64,000 bases of DNA from Lysobacter_K sp043738095 (GCA_043738095.1 JAYSZI010000067.1:62001-126000), one strand, 5' to 3'; positions 15,055 to 24,797 are shown, counted from the stretch's first letter. The notes: a model not told the origin generated them from the sequence alone. Numbers and translations: made by a program.

Positions 15055-16466
15055 ACTTGCCCTTGGGCTTCACCGCCACCGCCGCCGACGCCTTGCCGCT
15101 GCACGTGGTCGACCGCGCCACGCTCGCCGATTGGCGCGGTGCCCAAGCACCGGCCGTAGGCGTCTGGCTCGATGCGCAAGGATTCGATGCGAGCCCTGGC
15201 ACCGCGCTGACTTGGGCTGCCGGCGACGGCCAACTCGCCGGCGCGGTGCTTGCCGTCGGCGACAAGCTGGATCCGTATTGCTACAGCCATGCGCCATTCG
15301 CGCTGCCGCCGCGGTCGTGGCGGCTCGCCGACGGTTTGGATGCGGGCGCGCTCGCCGCGCTGCGCCTCGGCTGGGGCCTGGGCAGCTACCGATTCAGCCG
15401 CTACAAGCAGTCGATGCGGCTGCCGGCGCAGTTGCTGATAAACGACGCGCCTGAGCAAGCTGCGGGCGATCGGCAATTGGAAGCGTTCGACATTCTTGCC
15501 GCTTGCGTGCGCGTACGTGACCTGGTCAACACCCCCACCGAAGACATGGGCCCGGACCAGTTGGAACAAGTGGCGCGGGCGATCGCCAAACGCCATGGCG
15601 CCCAGATCGAAGTAATCAGTGGTGACGACCTGCTGACCCGCAACTTCCCGGCGATCCACGCCGTCGGCCGCGCCTCGCACCGCGCGCCGCGATTGATCGC
15701 GCTGCGCTGGGGCTTCGGTACCGATGAAAGCGGTGCGCACCCGCACGTCGTCATCATCGGCAAGGGCGTGTGTTTCGACACCGGCGGCCTCAACCTCAAG
15801 CCGCTCGATGGCATGCGCAACATGAAGAAGGACATGGGCGGCGCGGCGCACGCAATCGCGCTGGCCGAGTTGCTGATGGCGCGGCAGATGCCGCTGCGGA
15901 TCACGTTGCTCGTGCCCGCGGTGGAAAACTCGCTGGGTCCGAATGCGTTCCGCCCGGGCGAGGTGATCACGACCCGCCAGGGCGTGTCGGTCGAGATCGA
16001 CAACACCGACGCCGAAGGCCGCGTGGTGCTCGGCGACGCACTGACCTACGCAGGCGAGCTGCAACCGGAATTGATCCTCGACTTCGCCACCCTAACCGGC
16101 GCCGCGCGCATCGCGCTTGGCCCGGACTTGCCGGCGCTGTACAGCAACGACGACACCGTGGCCGCCGACTGGCTCTCCGCCGGCCAGCACCAGCGCGATC
16201 CGCTTTGGCGCTTGCCGCTATGGCGCCCGTACTGGCGTTACCTGACCAGCACGATCGCCGACCTAGCCAACACCGGGCCGTCGCGCATGGCCGGCAGCAT
16301 TACCGCCGCGTTGTACCTAGAACGCTTCGTACCGGCGCAACAGAAGTGGGCGCACATCGACGTCTACAGCTGGAACGATGCCGACCGCCCTGGACGCCCT
16401 ACCGGCGGCGAGGCGCAGGGTTTGCGCGCGGCTTACGCGATGCTGCAGGCGCGGTATGCCGGTTGA
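15051..16466 (+). CDS. M17 leucyl aminopeptidase family protein
   Basis: A 471-residue cytosolic metallo-aminopeptidase. The C-terminal catalytic domain has GKGVCFDTGGLNLKP, with metal-binding Lys and Asp, a MKKDMGGAAH segment, and the family signature NTDAEGRV with its metal-binding Asp and Glu. The final residue of the signature is V instead of the usual L. The N-terminal domain is shorter and more divergent than in PepA, as in PepB-like members. It would release N-terminal residues from peptides using two metal ions. It is translationally coupled to the HAD gene and faces a convergent gene 33 bp on. Confidence 0.9.
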   Translation: MNLPLGFTATAADALPLHVVDRATLADWRGAQAPAVGVWLDAQGFDASPGTALTWAAGDGQLAGAVLAVGDKLDPYCYSHAPFALPPRSWRLADGLDAGALAALRLGWGLGSYRFSRYKQSMRLPAQLLINDAPEQAAGDRQLEAFDILAACVRVRDLVNTPTEDMGPDQLEQVARAIAKRHGAQIEVISGDDLLTRNFPAIHAVGRASHRAPRLIALRWGFGTDESGAHPHVVIIGKGVCFDTGGLNLKPLDGMRNMKKDMGGAAHAIALAELLMARQMPLRITLLVPAVENSLGPNAFRPGEVITTRQGVSVEIDNTDAEGRVVLGDALTYAGELQPELILDFATLTGAARIALGPDLPALYSNDDTVAADWLSAGQHQRDPLWRLPLWRPYWRYLTSTIADLANTGPSRMAGSITAALYLERFVPAQQKWAHIDVYSWNDADRPGRPTGGEAQGLRAAYAMLQARYAG

Positions 16467-16499
16467 GGTGTCGGGCCGCGCGACGGTCGGAATTCTGAT

Positions 16500-16922
16500 T
16501 CAGGCCCTGGATCGTCCTTGCTGCAGACCCCAAAGCAAGGCCACCGCATTCAAGCCGACGATCAACACGCCCATGCCGGGATCGGGCTGGGCACCAGTGA
16601 GGTTTTTTATCAGGACAATCACCAGGAAACCGACGTACGCCAGATACGCGAGGTGAAACCGACTGAGCGTGCGCCCTGACGCGTGTCGGGCAAAGGCAAA
16701 ACACACGACCGGCGCATAGAAATAGGAAGCGACCAGCAGCGTGTCGGGATCCAGCGGCGGCCGCCTGCCAACGATCAAAAGCGCAGTCGCGACAACGACG
16801 GCTGCCGCGTAGACGACGTTGACGGCGTCATAGAGCCGTCGCCCAGATGGACCTTCTTGCGTCGGGAAGCCTTGTTGCGGCGGTTGGTACGGGTTGAACT
16901 CCATGGGCCTACTTTGCGTCAA
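16500..16922 (-). CDS. Small integral membrane protein, unrecognised
   Basis: A 140-residue protein with a Pro/Gln-rich head (NPYQPPQQG) and four hydrophobic segments at about 32-52, 60-78, 90-107 and 117-134, consistent with a four-helix inner-membrane protein. I know no function. The frame starts at 16922; an internal ATG at 16904 (MEFNPYQPP) is also plausible and would lose six residues. It is convergent with the aminopeptidase and lies 60 bp downstream of the HAD-IB gene on the same strand. Confidence 0.65.
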   Translation of the reverse strand: MTQSRPMEFNPYQPPQQGFPTQEGPSGRRLYDAVNVVYAAAVVVATALLIVGRRPPLDPDTLLVASYFYAPVVCFAFARHASGRTLSRFHLAYLAYVGFLVIVLIKNLTGAQPDPGMGVLIVGLNAVALLWGLQQGRSRA

Positions 16923-16982
16923 GCGTCAGCCGCGCACCTGACTTCGTCGCAACGAGCGCGGGGTCGAATCTTCTGCACATCG

Positions 16983-17576
16983 TTACGCAACCTCCTGCCA
17001 ACGAAAATACTTCCTGCTGGCCAGGGCCAACATGTCGGCGTCTTCGCTGGTGTCGCCGTATGCGTACACCTCGGGATAGTCGCCGACGTTGTAGCGCTCG
17101 CGTATGCGCCGGGTCTTCTCTGCACCAACGCATTGTGCGCCGCGATAGCGCCCGGTCAGCACGCCGTCTCTGGCCTCCAGCGCGGAGCACAGCAGCGCCA
17201 GCCCGTGCTGCCGGCACCAGCACGTCAAGTACAGATCGAACCCGCCGGAGACGACCACGACGGTGTCGCCCCGCTGCCTGTGCCATCGAATCCGTTCCAT
17301 TGCGTGCGGACGCAGGACGCCTGGTAATACATCCCGCGCGAACCGCTCGCCGGCCTGCGCGATCCTGATTTGCGATTGGCCGCGAAAGCCGACACGCACG
17401 ATGCTGGCGCGCACGGTGGTGCCACTCACGAGGCCAAGCTTGTAGCCGGCAATAATCGGGGCGAGCACGATGCGCCCCCACGCCAGCCGCGACGGCGTAA
17501 TCGCCGAACGGACGAAATCGGGAAACATTTCGCGGCTGGTGATGGTGCCGTCGAAATCGAACAGTGCGAGGTTCAT
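16983..17576 (-). CDS. HAD-IB family phosphatase (SerB-like)
   Basis: A 197-residue phosphatase with motif I FDFDGTIT near the N-terminus, motif II in VVVSGGF, and motif IV as YAYGDTSEDADMLA near the C-terminus. This set is typical of HAD-IB proteins related to phosphoserine phosphatase; members may act on phosphoserine, lysophosphatidate or similar monoesters, and the substrate cannot be told here. The start is the ATG at 17576. It lies 108 bp downstream of the response-regulator stop on the same strand. Confidence 0.85.
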   Translation of the reverse strand: MNLALFDFDGTITSREMFPDFVRSAITPSRLAWGRIVLAPIIAGYKLGLVSGTTVRASIVRVGFRGQSQIRIAQAGERFARDVLPGVLRPHAMERIRWHRQRGDTVVVVSGGFDLYLTCWCRQHGLALLCSALEARDGVLTGRYRGAQCVGAEKTRRIRERYNVGDYPEVYAYGDTSEDADMLALASRKYFRWQEVA

Positions 17577-17684
17577 GCGGGTTGGTTCGCTTCCTGCTGG
17601 TGAGTCGCCCCGGGACGGATCGGGATCTGCCGCCCCGATGCCTAACGCACCGTGGCGAAAGCAGCCGGTCGCCTCTCGCGTTCC

Positions 17685-18287
17685 CTACAGCCAGCCTTTC
17701 TGTCGCGCCAGACGGTAGGCCTCGATGCGGTTGCCGACGCCGAGTTTTCCGATCGCCTCGGACAGGTAATTGCGCACGGTGCCGGATGAAAGATTCAGCT
17801 GCGTCGCGATCTCGCCGGCGGAGCGGCCTTCGCCGGCAAGCCGCAGCACCTGGCGTTCGCGTTCGTTGAGCGGGTCGGCTTCCGACCAGGCGTCTACGGC
17901 AAGTTGCGGGTCGATCACGCGGCCGCCGCGCTGGACCTGCCGGATCGCCTCGGCCAGTTGCTCGGACGGGGCATCCTTGAGCAGGTAGCCGCAAACGCCG
18001 GCGTCGAGTGCGCGGCGCAGGAAGCCCGCGCGCGCGAACGTCGTGACGATAACGACCTTGATCGGCAGCGCTTGGCGCTGGATGCGCTGGGCGAGTTCGA
18101 GCCCGGTCAGTCCGGGCATCTCGATGTCGGTGACTAGCACGTCGGGTTGCAGCCGCTGCAGGTCGCGCCACGCACTCTCGCCATCGGCGGCGGCGCCAAG
18201 CAGGTCGATGTCCGACTCCAGGCTCAGCAACGCCGACAACGCGCCGCGCACCATCGCCTGGTCTTCGGCCAACAGCACCCGGATCAT
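17685..18287 (-). CDS. NarL/LuxR-family response regulator (DesR-like)
   Basis: A 200-residue regulator. The receiver domain has the acidic pocket (AED near residue 8), phospho-acceptor D54 in VTDIEMPG, the conserved Thr in VTTFA and Lys in LLKDAP. The C-terminus is a LuxR-type helix-turn-helix (LNERERQVLRLAGEGRSAGE onward, to VGNRIEAYRLA). I chose the ATG at 18287 over a GTG at 18299 because its GGAG is better spaced. It follows the sensor kinase by about 70 bp and surely forms a pair with it. Its targets are probably the ABC exporter genes of the same cluster. Confidence 0.9.
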   Translation of the reverse strand: MIRVLLAEDQAMVRGALSALLSLESDIDLLGAAADGESAWRDLQRLQPDVLVTDIEMPGLTGLELAQRIQRQALPIKVVIVTTFARAGFLRRALDAGVCGYLLKDAPSEQLAEAIRQVQRGGRVIDPQLAVDAWSEADPLNERERQVLRLAGEGRSAGEIATQLNLSSGTVRNYLSEAIGKLGVGNRIEAYRLARQKGWL

Positions 18288-18357
18288 CGGTGCGCGCACT
18301 CCATCGCATAACGGGTGCTAAAAATAGCAAACCCATGCAAGTCGCGCAGTCGTGCCG

Positions 18358-19548
18358 TCACGTATCCGGCGCATCGTCGTGCCGGTCGTCGTTAGCCGCG
18401 AGCGGCAGGCGTGCCTCGATGCGGGTGCCGCGGCCTGTACCGGAGTCGATGCGCAGGCGACCGCCGAGTGCTTCGATGCGCTCGCGCATGCCGCCCAAAC
18501 CATTGCCCGGAACGATCGCGCCACCGCGACCGTCGTCGACGATGCGCAGGACGACATCGCCGCGCTCGGTCGCGAATGCGACTTCCGCATGCTGCGCGCG
18601 GGCGTGGCGCTGGATATTGGTCACCGCTTCGCGCACTGTCATCGCCAGCGCGCTTTCCACCCCGGGCGGCAGCGCGGTGTCGGCCAGGGCGTACTTGAAC
18701 ATCACGCCGTCGGATTCCAGCAGCAGTTTGGCCGAGGCCAGCTCGGCGGCGATGCCGGCCGCACGGATGCCAGTCACGGCCGCGCGGACCTGCGTCAGCG
18801 CCTCGCGCGCAACGCGGCCGACCTCGTCGATCTCGCGCCGGGCCGCATCCAGGTCACGCTGCAGCAAACGGCCGGCGAGTTCCGACTTCAATGCCACCAG
18901 CGACAGCGTGTGGCCGAGCAGGTCGTGCAGGTCGCGGCCGATGCGTTCGCGTTCCGCCAGCGCGGCCAAGCGCCGGACTTCGTCGTGGGACAACTTGAGT
19001 TCCGCCCGCTTGCGCGTGTTCTCGAGGAAGAAGTGGTTACCGAAAAACACCGTGACGGACACGATCAAGGTCAGTGCGAACACGAACACCGGATAGCGCA
19101 GAATCAGGATTTCCGCCAGGAACGCAGCGAGGACCAGCGCCAGCCACGCGCAGCGCACCCACAGTGCGCCGCCCAGGAACGCGGCGAAGCCGGCGGCATA
19201 GATGATGTAGGCGTTCGCGAACGGGTTGACCGGCAGCAGCCCGTAACCGAGTGCGGCAACGCCGAGCATGCACGCGACCCGGCGGATTCCGCTGACGCGA
19301 TAGGCGGCGAAGTACACGGGCAGGAACACCATCACCGACAGCAGCGTCGGCCACACCTGGGCCAGTCGTCTGGGATACCAGGCTTGGGCGATGCTGTCGC
19401 CGTTGCCGGTGAAAATCAGCGGCAAGAACAGGAATACGAGATAGCCGAGGTTGAAGATCGGCATCCAGCGCAGCTGCAGCTCATCGGGCACCAGCCAGTG
19501 GCGCACCCGTAGCAGTCGGGACTGGAGTGATCGCTTCATCGTGGTCAT
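18358..19548 (-). CDS. DesK-like sensor histidine kinase
   Basis: A 396-residue membrane sensor kinase. The N-terminal 170 residues hold about five transmembrane helices without a periplasmic sensor domain, as in kinases that read membrane state. The dimerisation domain is HisKA_3 type, with phospho-acceptor H208 in RIGRDLHDLLGHTLS. The ATPase domain follows, with REAVTNIQRHA (N-box) and the glycine boxes DDGRGG and GNGLGGMRERIE. The start may be the ATG at 19548 or the ATG three codons later. It lies 21 bp after the amidohydrolase gene and before the cognate regulator. Confidence 0.9.
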   Translation of the reverse strand: MTTMKRSLQSRLLRVRHWLVPDELQLRWMPIFNLGYLVFLFLPLIFTGNGDSIAQAWYPRRLAQVWPTLLSVMVFLPVYFAAYRVSGIRRVACMLGVAALGYGLLPVNPFANAYIIYAAGFAAFLGGALWVRCAWLALVLAAFLAEILILRYPVFVFALTLIVSVTVFFGNHFFLENTRKRAELKLSHDEVRRLAALAERERIGRDLHDLLGHTLSLVALKSELAGRLLQRDLDAARREIDEVGRVAREALTQVRAAVTGIRAAGIAAELASAKLLLESDGVMFKYALADTALPPGVESALAMTVREAVTNIQRHARAQHAEVAFATERGDVVLRIVDDGRGGAIVPGNGLGGMRERIEALGGRLRIDSGTGRGTRIEARLPLAANDDRHDDAPDT

Positions 19549-19569
19549 CGCCAGATTGTAGGCCCGGGC

Positions 19570-21432
19570 TCAGCGCAGCTCGACGTGGTCGATGCGAAAG
19601 CGGAACGCGCCCTGCGGCTGGCCCGCCGTGAACGCGACGCCGCGCAGCAGCGCCGGGTCGGCGCCGGCGAACCCGCTGAGCGGCAGCCGCACTTGCGTCC
19701 ACTGCGCGCTGGCGGTGAACGCCTGCATGCTCGGCATGGCCTGCATCGACGGGCCCGAGAACAGCATCGCGTTGTATTGACGACCGTCGCCGCGCACCCA
19801 GAACACCAGTTCCTTGCGCTTGGAGAAATCGACCGGCTGCATCGGCTTTGTCGCTGGGAAGAACATCATCCCAGACCACGGATAGGGTGAGCCCGGCTTG
19901 ATCTCGCCGCTGACTTCAAGCGCGCCGGGCGACTGCGCGGCGCCGCCGCTCACGAGCGCGTGGTTCACCGTCGACGTGCCGCCCATCATCTGGTCAGTGG
20001 TGGGCTGCCAGCCGTGACCGATGCGCGTATCGATCGTCTCGCCGTCGAAGTCGCTGACCAACGTCCCGGTGGGTGCCGCGGCGCCGTTGGCGGCAGGCTT
20101 CGCGCTCGAAGCCAAGGCGCGCTCGATCGCGTAGCCGTTCTTCCACACGGTGTGGATCGCACGGGTGGTCGCGATGTCGACGGTCGGATCGCCATTCACC
20201 ATCAGCAGGTCGGCACGCTGCCCGACGGCGACGCGGCCGCGATCAGTGAGGCCGAATCGCTGCGCCGGGCCCGCGGTCGCCGCGGTCAGCGCCTGCATCG
20301 GCGTCAGCCCGGCGCGCACCAGCAACGCGAGCTCGCCATGCATGCTCGCGCCGTGCGCGGTGCCCGGATTGCCGGCGTCGGTACCGGCCAGGATGGTCAC
20401 GCCGGCCGCGTGCAGGGATCGCACGCTGGCCAAGGCGTGCGCCAGATAATCCGGATGCGGCGTTGCGGCGCCGAAGCTTGCCTTGAGGCTGCCAACCTGA
20501 TCAGCCGACAGCTGCGGTTGCAGTCGGGCATCACCGGCCAGCCGCGCGCCTTCGCCCGCACCGGCCATGCCGGCCAGCACCGATAGCGTCGGCACCACAA
20601 ACGCCTTGTGGCCGTGCGTCGCGCGCACGAACGTCGCGTCCGCAGTGGTATCGACAAACATATGGACCAGACCGTCGGCGCCGGCGTTCACCGCGTGCAG
20701 GGCGTCCTGCTGGCGCGAGACATGGACGAGGGCGAGCTTGTCACTGCCATGCGCAGCCATGATCGCGGCATCGACCTGCGCAAGGGTAATGGTCGGCAAG
20801 CGCTTGGTCGCGCTGTGGGTGCTCATATCTTCGACGATCAGTTTGATGTAGTCCGAACCCTCCTTGGCGCGCCCGGCGACGAACGCCTGCGCATCGCCGT
20901 CGGGCGCGAGCGTCGGCACTTTCATGCCGTACTGAGTGCCATGGCCGCCCGGGGCCGTGACCGCGGCGCCCGCCGACCACAGATCGGCCTGGGTGGTACG
21001 CGCCATCGATTCGCGCTGCTGCTTGAGCGCAGGCAGGCGGTTCCAGTCGCCGAGCATGTCCAGTTCAGAGGTGACGCCGAAGCGCAGGGCGTCGGCTTGC
21101 GCGCTGCCCCAACTGTGCGTGTGCGCGTCGATGAGGCCGGGCAGCAGGGTCTTGCCGCTGCCGTCCACCGTGGCGAGGCCGTCGGGAATCGCAACGTCCG
21201 GGCCCACGGCGGCGATCAGGCCATCGCGCACGATGACATTGGCCTTGGCGACGACGCGCTGTCCATCGAACACGCGCACGTTGCGGATCGCGAAGTTGTT
21301 GCTGTCCGTCGATTGCGCCAGCGATGCCGGCGCAGCTGCGGCTTTCGCTGCGGGGTCGCCGTGGGCCATGACCGCGGTGGTCAGCGTGGCGACAAGGGCG
21401 GCGAGTGCGGTGATTTCTGGCCAGCGTTTCAT
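19570..21432 (-). CDS. Secreted amidohydrolase fused to a CIA30-like C-terminal domain
   Basis: A 620-residue protein. Residues 1-24 form a signal peptide ending near VMAHG. Residues about 48-440 are a metal-dependent amidohydrolase of the imidazolonepropionase/prolidase-like group: HTH in GLIDAHTHSWG (H104, H106), a further His in LALVHVSRQQD and the Asp in ILAGTDAGNPG. Residues about 455-620 (SDFDGETIDTRIGHGW to the end) resemble the CIA30/NDUFAF1 beta-sandwich fold. The open frame extends to 21489, but the ATG at 21432 has AAGGA before it and begins the signal peptide. The substrate is unknown. It lies between ABC exporter genes and a two-component system on the same strand. Confidence 0.85.
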   Translation of the reverse strand: MKRWPEITALAALVATLTTAVMAHGDPAAKAAAAPASLAQSTDSNNFAIRNVRVFDGQRVVAKANVIVRDGLIAAVGPDVAIPDGLATVDGSGKTLLPGLIDAHTHSWGSAQADALRFGVTSELDMLGDWNRLPALKQQRESMARTTQADLWSAGAAVTAPGGHGTQYGMKVPTLAPDGDAQAFVAGRAKEGSDYIKLIVEDMSTHSATKRLPTITLAQVDAAIMAAHGSDKLALVHVSRQQDALHAVNAGADGLVHMFVDTTADATFVRATHGHKAFVVPTLSVLAGMAGAGEGARLAGDARLQPQLSADQVGSLKASFGAATPHPDYLAHALASVRSLHAAGVTILAGTDAGNPGTAHGASMHGELALLVRAGLTPMQALTAATAGPAQRFGLTDRGRVAVGQRADLLMVNGDPTVDIATTRAIHTVWKNGYAIERALASSAKPAANGAAAPTGTLVSDFDGETIDTRIGHGWQPTTDQMMGGTSTVNHALVSGGAAQSPGALEVSGEIKPGSPYPWSGMMFFPATKPMQPVDFSKRKELVFWVRGDGRQYNAMLFSGPSMQAMPSMQAFTASAQWTQVRLPLSGFAGADPALLRGVAFTAGQPQGAFRFRIDHVELR

Positions 21433-21555
21433 TTCGAAATCCTTGTTCGGTGGGTCGGCGCACGGGCGCCGGATCGTAGTGAATGGCATTGGTCAATGAC
21501 TCACTGGGCAATGACGCCCGCGGACAACGGATGTGACTGCGGTAAGTCGGCGCGC

Positions 21556-22320
21556 TCAGCCGCTGCGCGCCAGACGCGCCCGCGCCAGCACGAAGAACGC
21601 GGTCGTGACCACGGTCAGCACGGCCAGGTGCAGCAGCAAGCTCCCGCCCGCATCGGCATCGACGACCTTCAGCGCGACCTGGGCGAGGTGATAGGAGGGC
21701 CATACCGGCGCGATCTTGGCGAAGATCGGCGGCAGTATCTGCAGCGGCAGCCACAGCCCCGACAGGAATGCCATCGGCAGATACAGGAGATTGATGACCG
21801 CCGGCGCCGCCGAGCCACTGATCGACGTACCGATGAACAAGCCCAGCGCGCAGAACGGCAGCACGCCGACGATGTTGATCGCGAACAACAGCGCCCATTG
21901 CGCTGGCTGCAACGACACCTTCGCCAGCAGAATTGCAAGCAAGGCCAGGATCAGGGAGATGATCGCGGCGAACACCATCGCCATCGCCATCTTCGCCAGC
22001 AGGTAGGCGCCCGGCGGCATCGGCAACGCGCGTTTAAGCGTGAGGAAACCGCGCTCACGCTCCATTGCGATGGTCACGCCGAAACCGAACAGGGCTGCGC
22101 CCATGACCCCGAACACACCATACGTGGCTAACAGATAGCGCCCCATGTCGCCGCCGCTGCGGCTGCCGGCGAGCACCACCCCGAACAGCACATAGAACAA
22201 CGGCGGGAATAGCAGCGTCGGCACCGCAAACGACGGCGTGCGCAGCAGGCGCAGGAACTCGTACTTCGCTTCGAGCCAGTAGCAGCGCAGCGGCGAGAAC
22301 GTTGGGGCGATGGCATTCAT
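21556..22320 (-). CDS. ABC-2 type exporter permease
   Basis: A 254-residue polytopic protein with six hydrophobic segments and the ABC-2 permease layout; the region FLTLKRALPMPPGAYLLAKM is the cytoplasmic coupling stretch and NLLYLPMAFLSGLWLP the conserved segment before helix 5. It partners the ATPase directly upstream: the ATPase stop and this ATG share a base (TGATG at 22318-22322). The longer frame that reads to 22926 is not coding, because it overlaps the ATPase. The cargo is unknown; drug, lipid or antibiotic-peptide export is typical for such pairs next to DesKR-like systems. Confidence 0.9.
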   Translation of the reverse strand: MNAIAPTFSPLRCYWLEAKYEFLRLLRTPSFAVPTLLFPPLFYVLFGVVLAGSRSGGDMGRYLLATYGVFGVMGAALFGFGVTIAMERERGFLTLKRALPMPPGAYLLAKMAMAMVFAAIISLILALLAILLAKVSLQPAQWALLFAINIVGVLPFCALGLFIGTSISGSAAPAVINLLYLPMAFLSGLWLPLQILPPIFAKIAPVWPSYHLAQVALKVVDADAGGSLLLHLAVLTVVTTAFFVLARARLARSG

Positions 22321-23270
22321 CACGCAGCCTCCTGTTGGGGCGCAGCGTCGGGCGCCGGTGCCGGCATATCCGATCGCGCGTCCTGGGTGAGTTCGAGAAA
22401 CGCTTCGGCCAGGCCCGCGCGCTGGATTTCCAATTCGCGCAGGCCCGGATCGAGTTCGAGCAGGCGTCGCAGCACCGGTTCGGCCGCATCGATCACGACG
22501 ATGTCGAGGCGATCGGCGTCGCGGCGCGCACTGTGCACCTGCGGCCAGGCGGCGACAGTGTCGCAATCGAGACTCGTCACGCAGCGGATGCGCCGCTGCG
22601 ACACATGCGCGCGGATCTCGTCCATGCCGCCGGCGGCGACGACGCGGCCGCGGTTGAGCACGGCCACGCGATCTGCGAGCGCTTCGGCCTCCTCCAGATA
22701 GTGCGTCGTTAGCAGCACCGAGCTGCCCTGCCCGACCAGCTCGCGGATCGCGCGCCACAGACCTTGGCGCGCTTCGATGTCCAGACCGGTGGTCGGCTCG
22801 TCGAGGAACAGCAACTGCGGCCGCCCGCAGATCGCCAGCGCGAACTGCACGCGTCGTTGCTGGCCGCCGGACAAGCGCCCGTAGCGTCGGTCGAGCAGAC
22901 CGTCCAGGCCGGCCAGCGCGACGCAATCGGCAACGCTGCGCGGGTCGGGGTAATAGCTGCGCGTGAGCTCAAGCAGTTCGCCGACCTTGCTCGCCTCGGG
23001 AATGCCGGCGGACTGCAACATCACGCCGATGCGCCGGCGCGCCGCGAGCGTCTGCGGCGATTGTCCGAATAGTGCCGCGCTGCCGCTGTCGGCCGCGAGC
23101 AAACCGAGCAGCAAGCTGATCGCCGTGCTCTTGCCAGCGCCGTTGGCGCCGAGCAAGGCCAGGACTTCGCCAGGGCGCAGGTCAAGGTCGACGCCGTCGA
23201 GCGCCAGCACCTTGCCGTAGCGCTTGCGGGCATCGGCCAGCTGCGCCAGTACGGGGTCGTTGTTCTTCAT
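22320..23270 (-). CDS. ABC transporter ATP-binding protein (DrrA/CcmA-like)
   Basis: A 316-residue ATPase. The Walker A is LLGANGAGKSTA (about 38-49), the signature LSGGQQRRVQFAL, the Walker B LLFLDEPTTGLD, and the switch His is in LLTTHYLEEAE. The C-terminal 80 residues form the accessory domain of drug-exporting ABC-2 ATPases. It heads a leftward cluster of ATPase, permease, amidohydrolase, kinase and regulator, and is divergent from a MacA-like adaptor gene across 258 bp that must hold both promoters. Confidence 0.92.
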   Translation of the reverse strand: MKNNDPVLAQLADARKRYGKVLALDGVDLDLRPGEVLALLGANGAGKSTAISLLLGLLAADSGSAALFGQSPQTLAARRRIGVMLQSAGIPEASKVGELLELTRSYYPDPRSVADCVALAGLDGLLDRRYGRLSGGQQRRVQFALAICGRPQLLFLDEPTTGLDIEARQGLWRAIRELVGQGSSVLLTTHYLEEAEALADRVAVLNRGRVVAAGGMDEIRAHVSQRRIRCVTSLDCDTVAAWPQVHSARRDADRLDIVVIDAAEPVLRRLLELDPGLRELEIQRAGLAEAFLELTQDARSDMPAPAPDAAPQQEAA

Positions 23271-23528
23271 CGGATCGCTCCATCGGCTGTTGGTATCTGG
23301 GAAGCGATGATCGGACTGCGCCTGCGCCGGCAGCAGTCGCAGGCGTCAGGCAAAGCACATGACAAGCGTCAGGTGACTGCCAAGGCCGGGATCGCATAGG
23401 CTTCGACCCAGCGGCGCCGCGTGGCGCTGGCATCAGCCGTCGTAGCCCACGCACAAAAATGCCTTCCGGCACGTCACAGCCCGGGCCGCCGCGGCCACAC
23501 TGCTTCCTTTCCTGCGTCCAGACCCTCA

Positions 23529-24797
23529 ATGAACAACTCTGCCGACCTGCTCAAGGAACTCCGCATCGACCGCAGCGCCGCGCCGCCGCCGGCGTCGCGA
23601 CGCGGCATGTGGATCGCGCTCGCGATCGCCACGGGCGTGCTGGCGCTGGCCTTGGCGGGCTGGGCGGTGTTCGGCCGTGATCGCGCGATCGAAGTGCAGA
23701 CCGCGCAGGTGACCGCGATCGGCAACGGCGGCGGCAGCGCCTCCGTGCTCGACGCGACCGGCTATGTCGTCGCCCGGCGCATGGCGACGGTGTCGTCGAA
23801 AATCACCGGCAAGGTGCGCGAGGTGCTGATCGAGGAAGGCCAACGCGTCGAAGCGGGCCAGATCCTGGCGACACTCGACCCGATAGACGCCGATGCCCAA
23901 CGCGACCTCGCCGCCTCACAGGTCGGCGCGGCGCGCAGCCAGGCCGGCAGCGTGCAGGCGCAGCTGCGCGAAGCCGAAGCCAACGCCACGCGCCTGGGCA
24001 CGCTGGTGCGGCAGCAACTGATATCGCAATCGCAGTACGAGCAGGCCGTCGCGCAACGCGACTCGCTGCGCGCGCAGCTGTCCACGGCCCAGCGCAACGC
24101 CCAGGTCGCCGGCGACCAGCTGCGCATCGCTGAGCACGGCGTCGACAACACCGTGGTGCGCGCGCCGTTTGCGGGCGTGGTCATCGCCAAGGCTGCGCAA
24201 CCGGGCGAGATCGTCTCGCCACTGTCGGCCGGCGGTGGCTTCACCCGCACCGGCATCGGCACGATCGTGGACATGGATTCGCTTGAAGTTGAAGTCGATG
24301 TCGGCGAGGCGTTCATCGGCCGCGTGCAACCGAAGATGCCGGTCGAGGCCACGCTCAATGCCTACCCCGACTGGAAAATCCCGGCCGAAGTGATCGCGAT
24401 CATCCCGACCGCGGACCGCGGCAAGGCCACGGTCAAGGTCCGTATCGCGCTCAAACAGCGTGATGCGCGCATCGTGCCGGACATGGGCGTGCGCGTGAGT
24501 TTCCTCGAAAAAGCCCAGGCGGCCGTCGCAACCACGCAGAAGCCCGGCGTGCTCGCCCCGTCGGCGGCGATCGCCAGTCGTGACGGCAAGGATTTCGCCT
24601 TCGTGGTTGATGGCGAAAACGTCGCGCGGCGTGAACTCGTGCTTGGCCGTACGCTCGGCGAAGATCGCGAAGTACTAGAAGGCCTGGCGGGCGGCGAAAG
24701 CGTCGTGCTCGATCCCGCCGACACCCTTGCCGATGGCGCGCGCGTGCGCGTCGCCAAGGACCAGGGCGATGCTGAAGATGCCGCGGCAAACGAATAA
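23529..24797 (+). CDS. MacA-like periplasmic adaptor (HlyD/RND family)
   Basis: A 422-residue membrane-fusion protein. A single N-terminal anchor (about residues 27-48) is followed by a barrel-sandwich hybrid half (SKITGKVREVLIEEGQRVEA), a long Ala/Gln-rich coiled-coil hairpin (about 120-215), the second lipoyl half (NTVVRAPFAGVVIAKAAQPG), and beta-barrel domains. It would link the inner-membrane MacB-like proteins to an outer-membrane channel. I took the ATG at 23529 (MNNSADLLKE) over the frame start at 23421, because the latter adds 36 residues without a recognisable signal peptide. ATPase and permease genes follow. Confidence 0.88.
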   Translation: MNNSADLLKELRIDRSAAPPPASRRGMWIALAIATGVLALALAGWAVFGRDRAIEVQTAQVTAIGNGGGSASVLDATGYVVARRMATVSSKITGKVREVLIEEGQRVEAGQILATLDPIDADAQRDLAASQVGAARSQAGSVQAQLREAEANATRLGTLVRQQLISQSQYEQAVAQRDSLRAQLSTAQRNAQVAGDQLRIAEHGVDNTVVRAPFAGVVIAKAAQPGEIVSPLSAGGGFTRTGIGTIVDMDSLEVEVDVGEAFIGRVQPKMPVEATLNAYPDWKIPAEVIAIIPTADRGKATVKVRIALKQRDARIVPDMGVRVSFLEKAQAAVATTQKPGVLAPSAAIASRDGKDFAFVVDGENVARRELVLGRTLGEDREVLEGLAGGESVVLDPADTLADGARVRVAKDQGDAEDAAANE

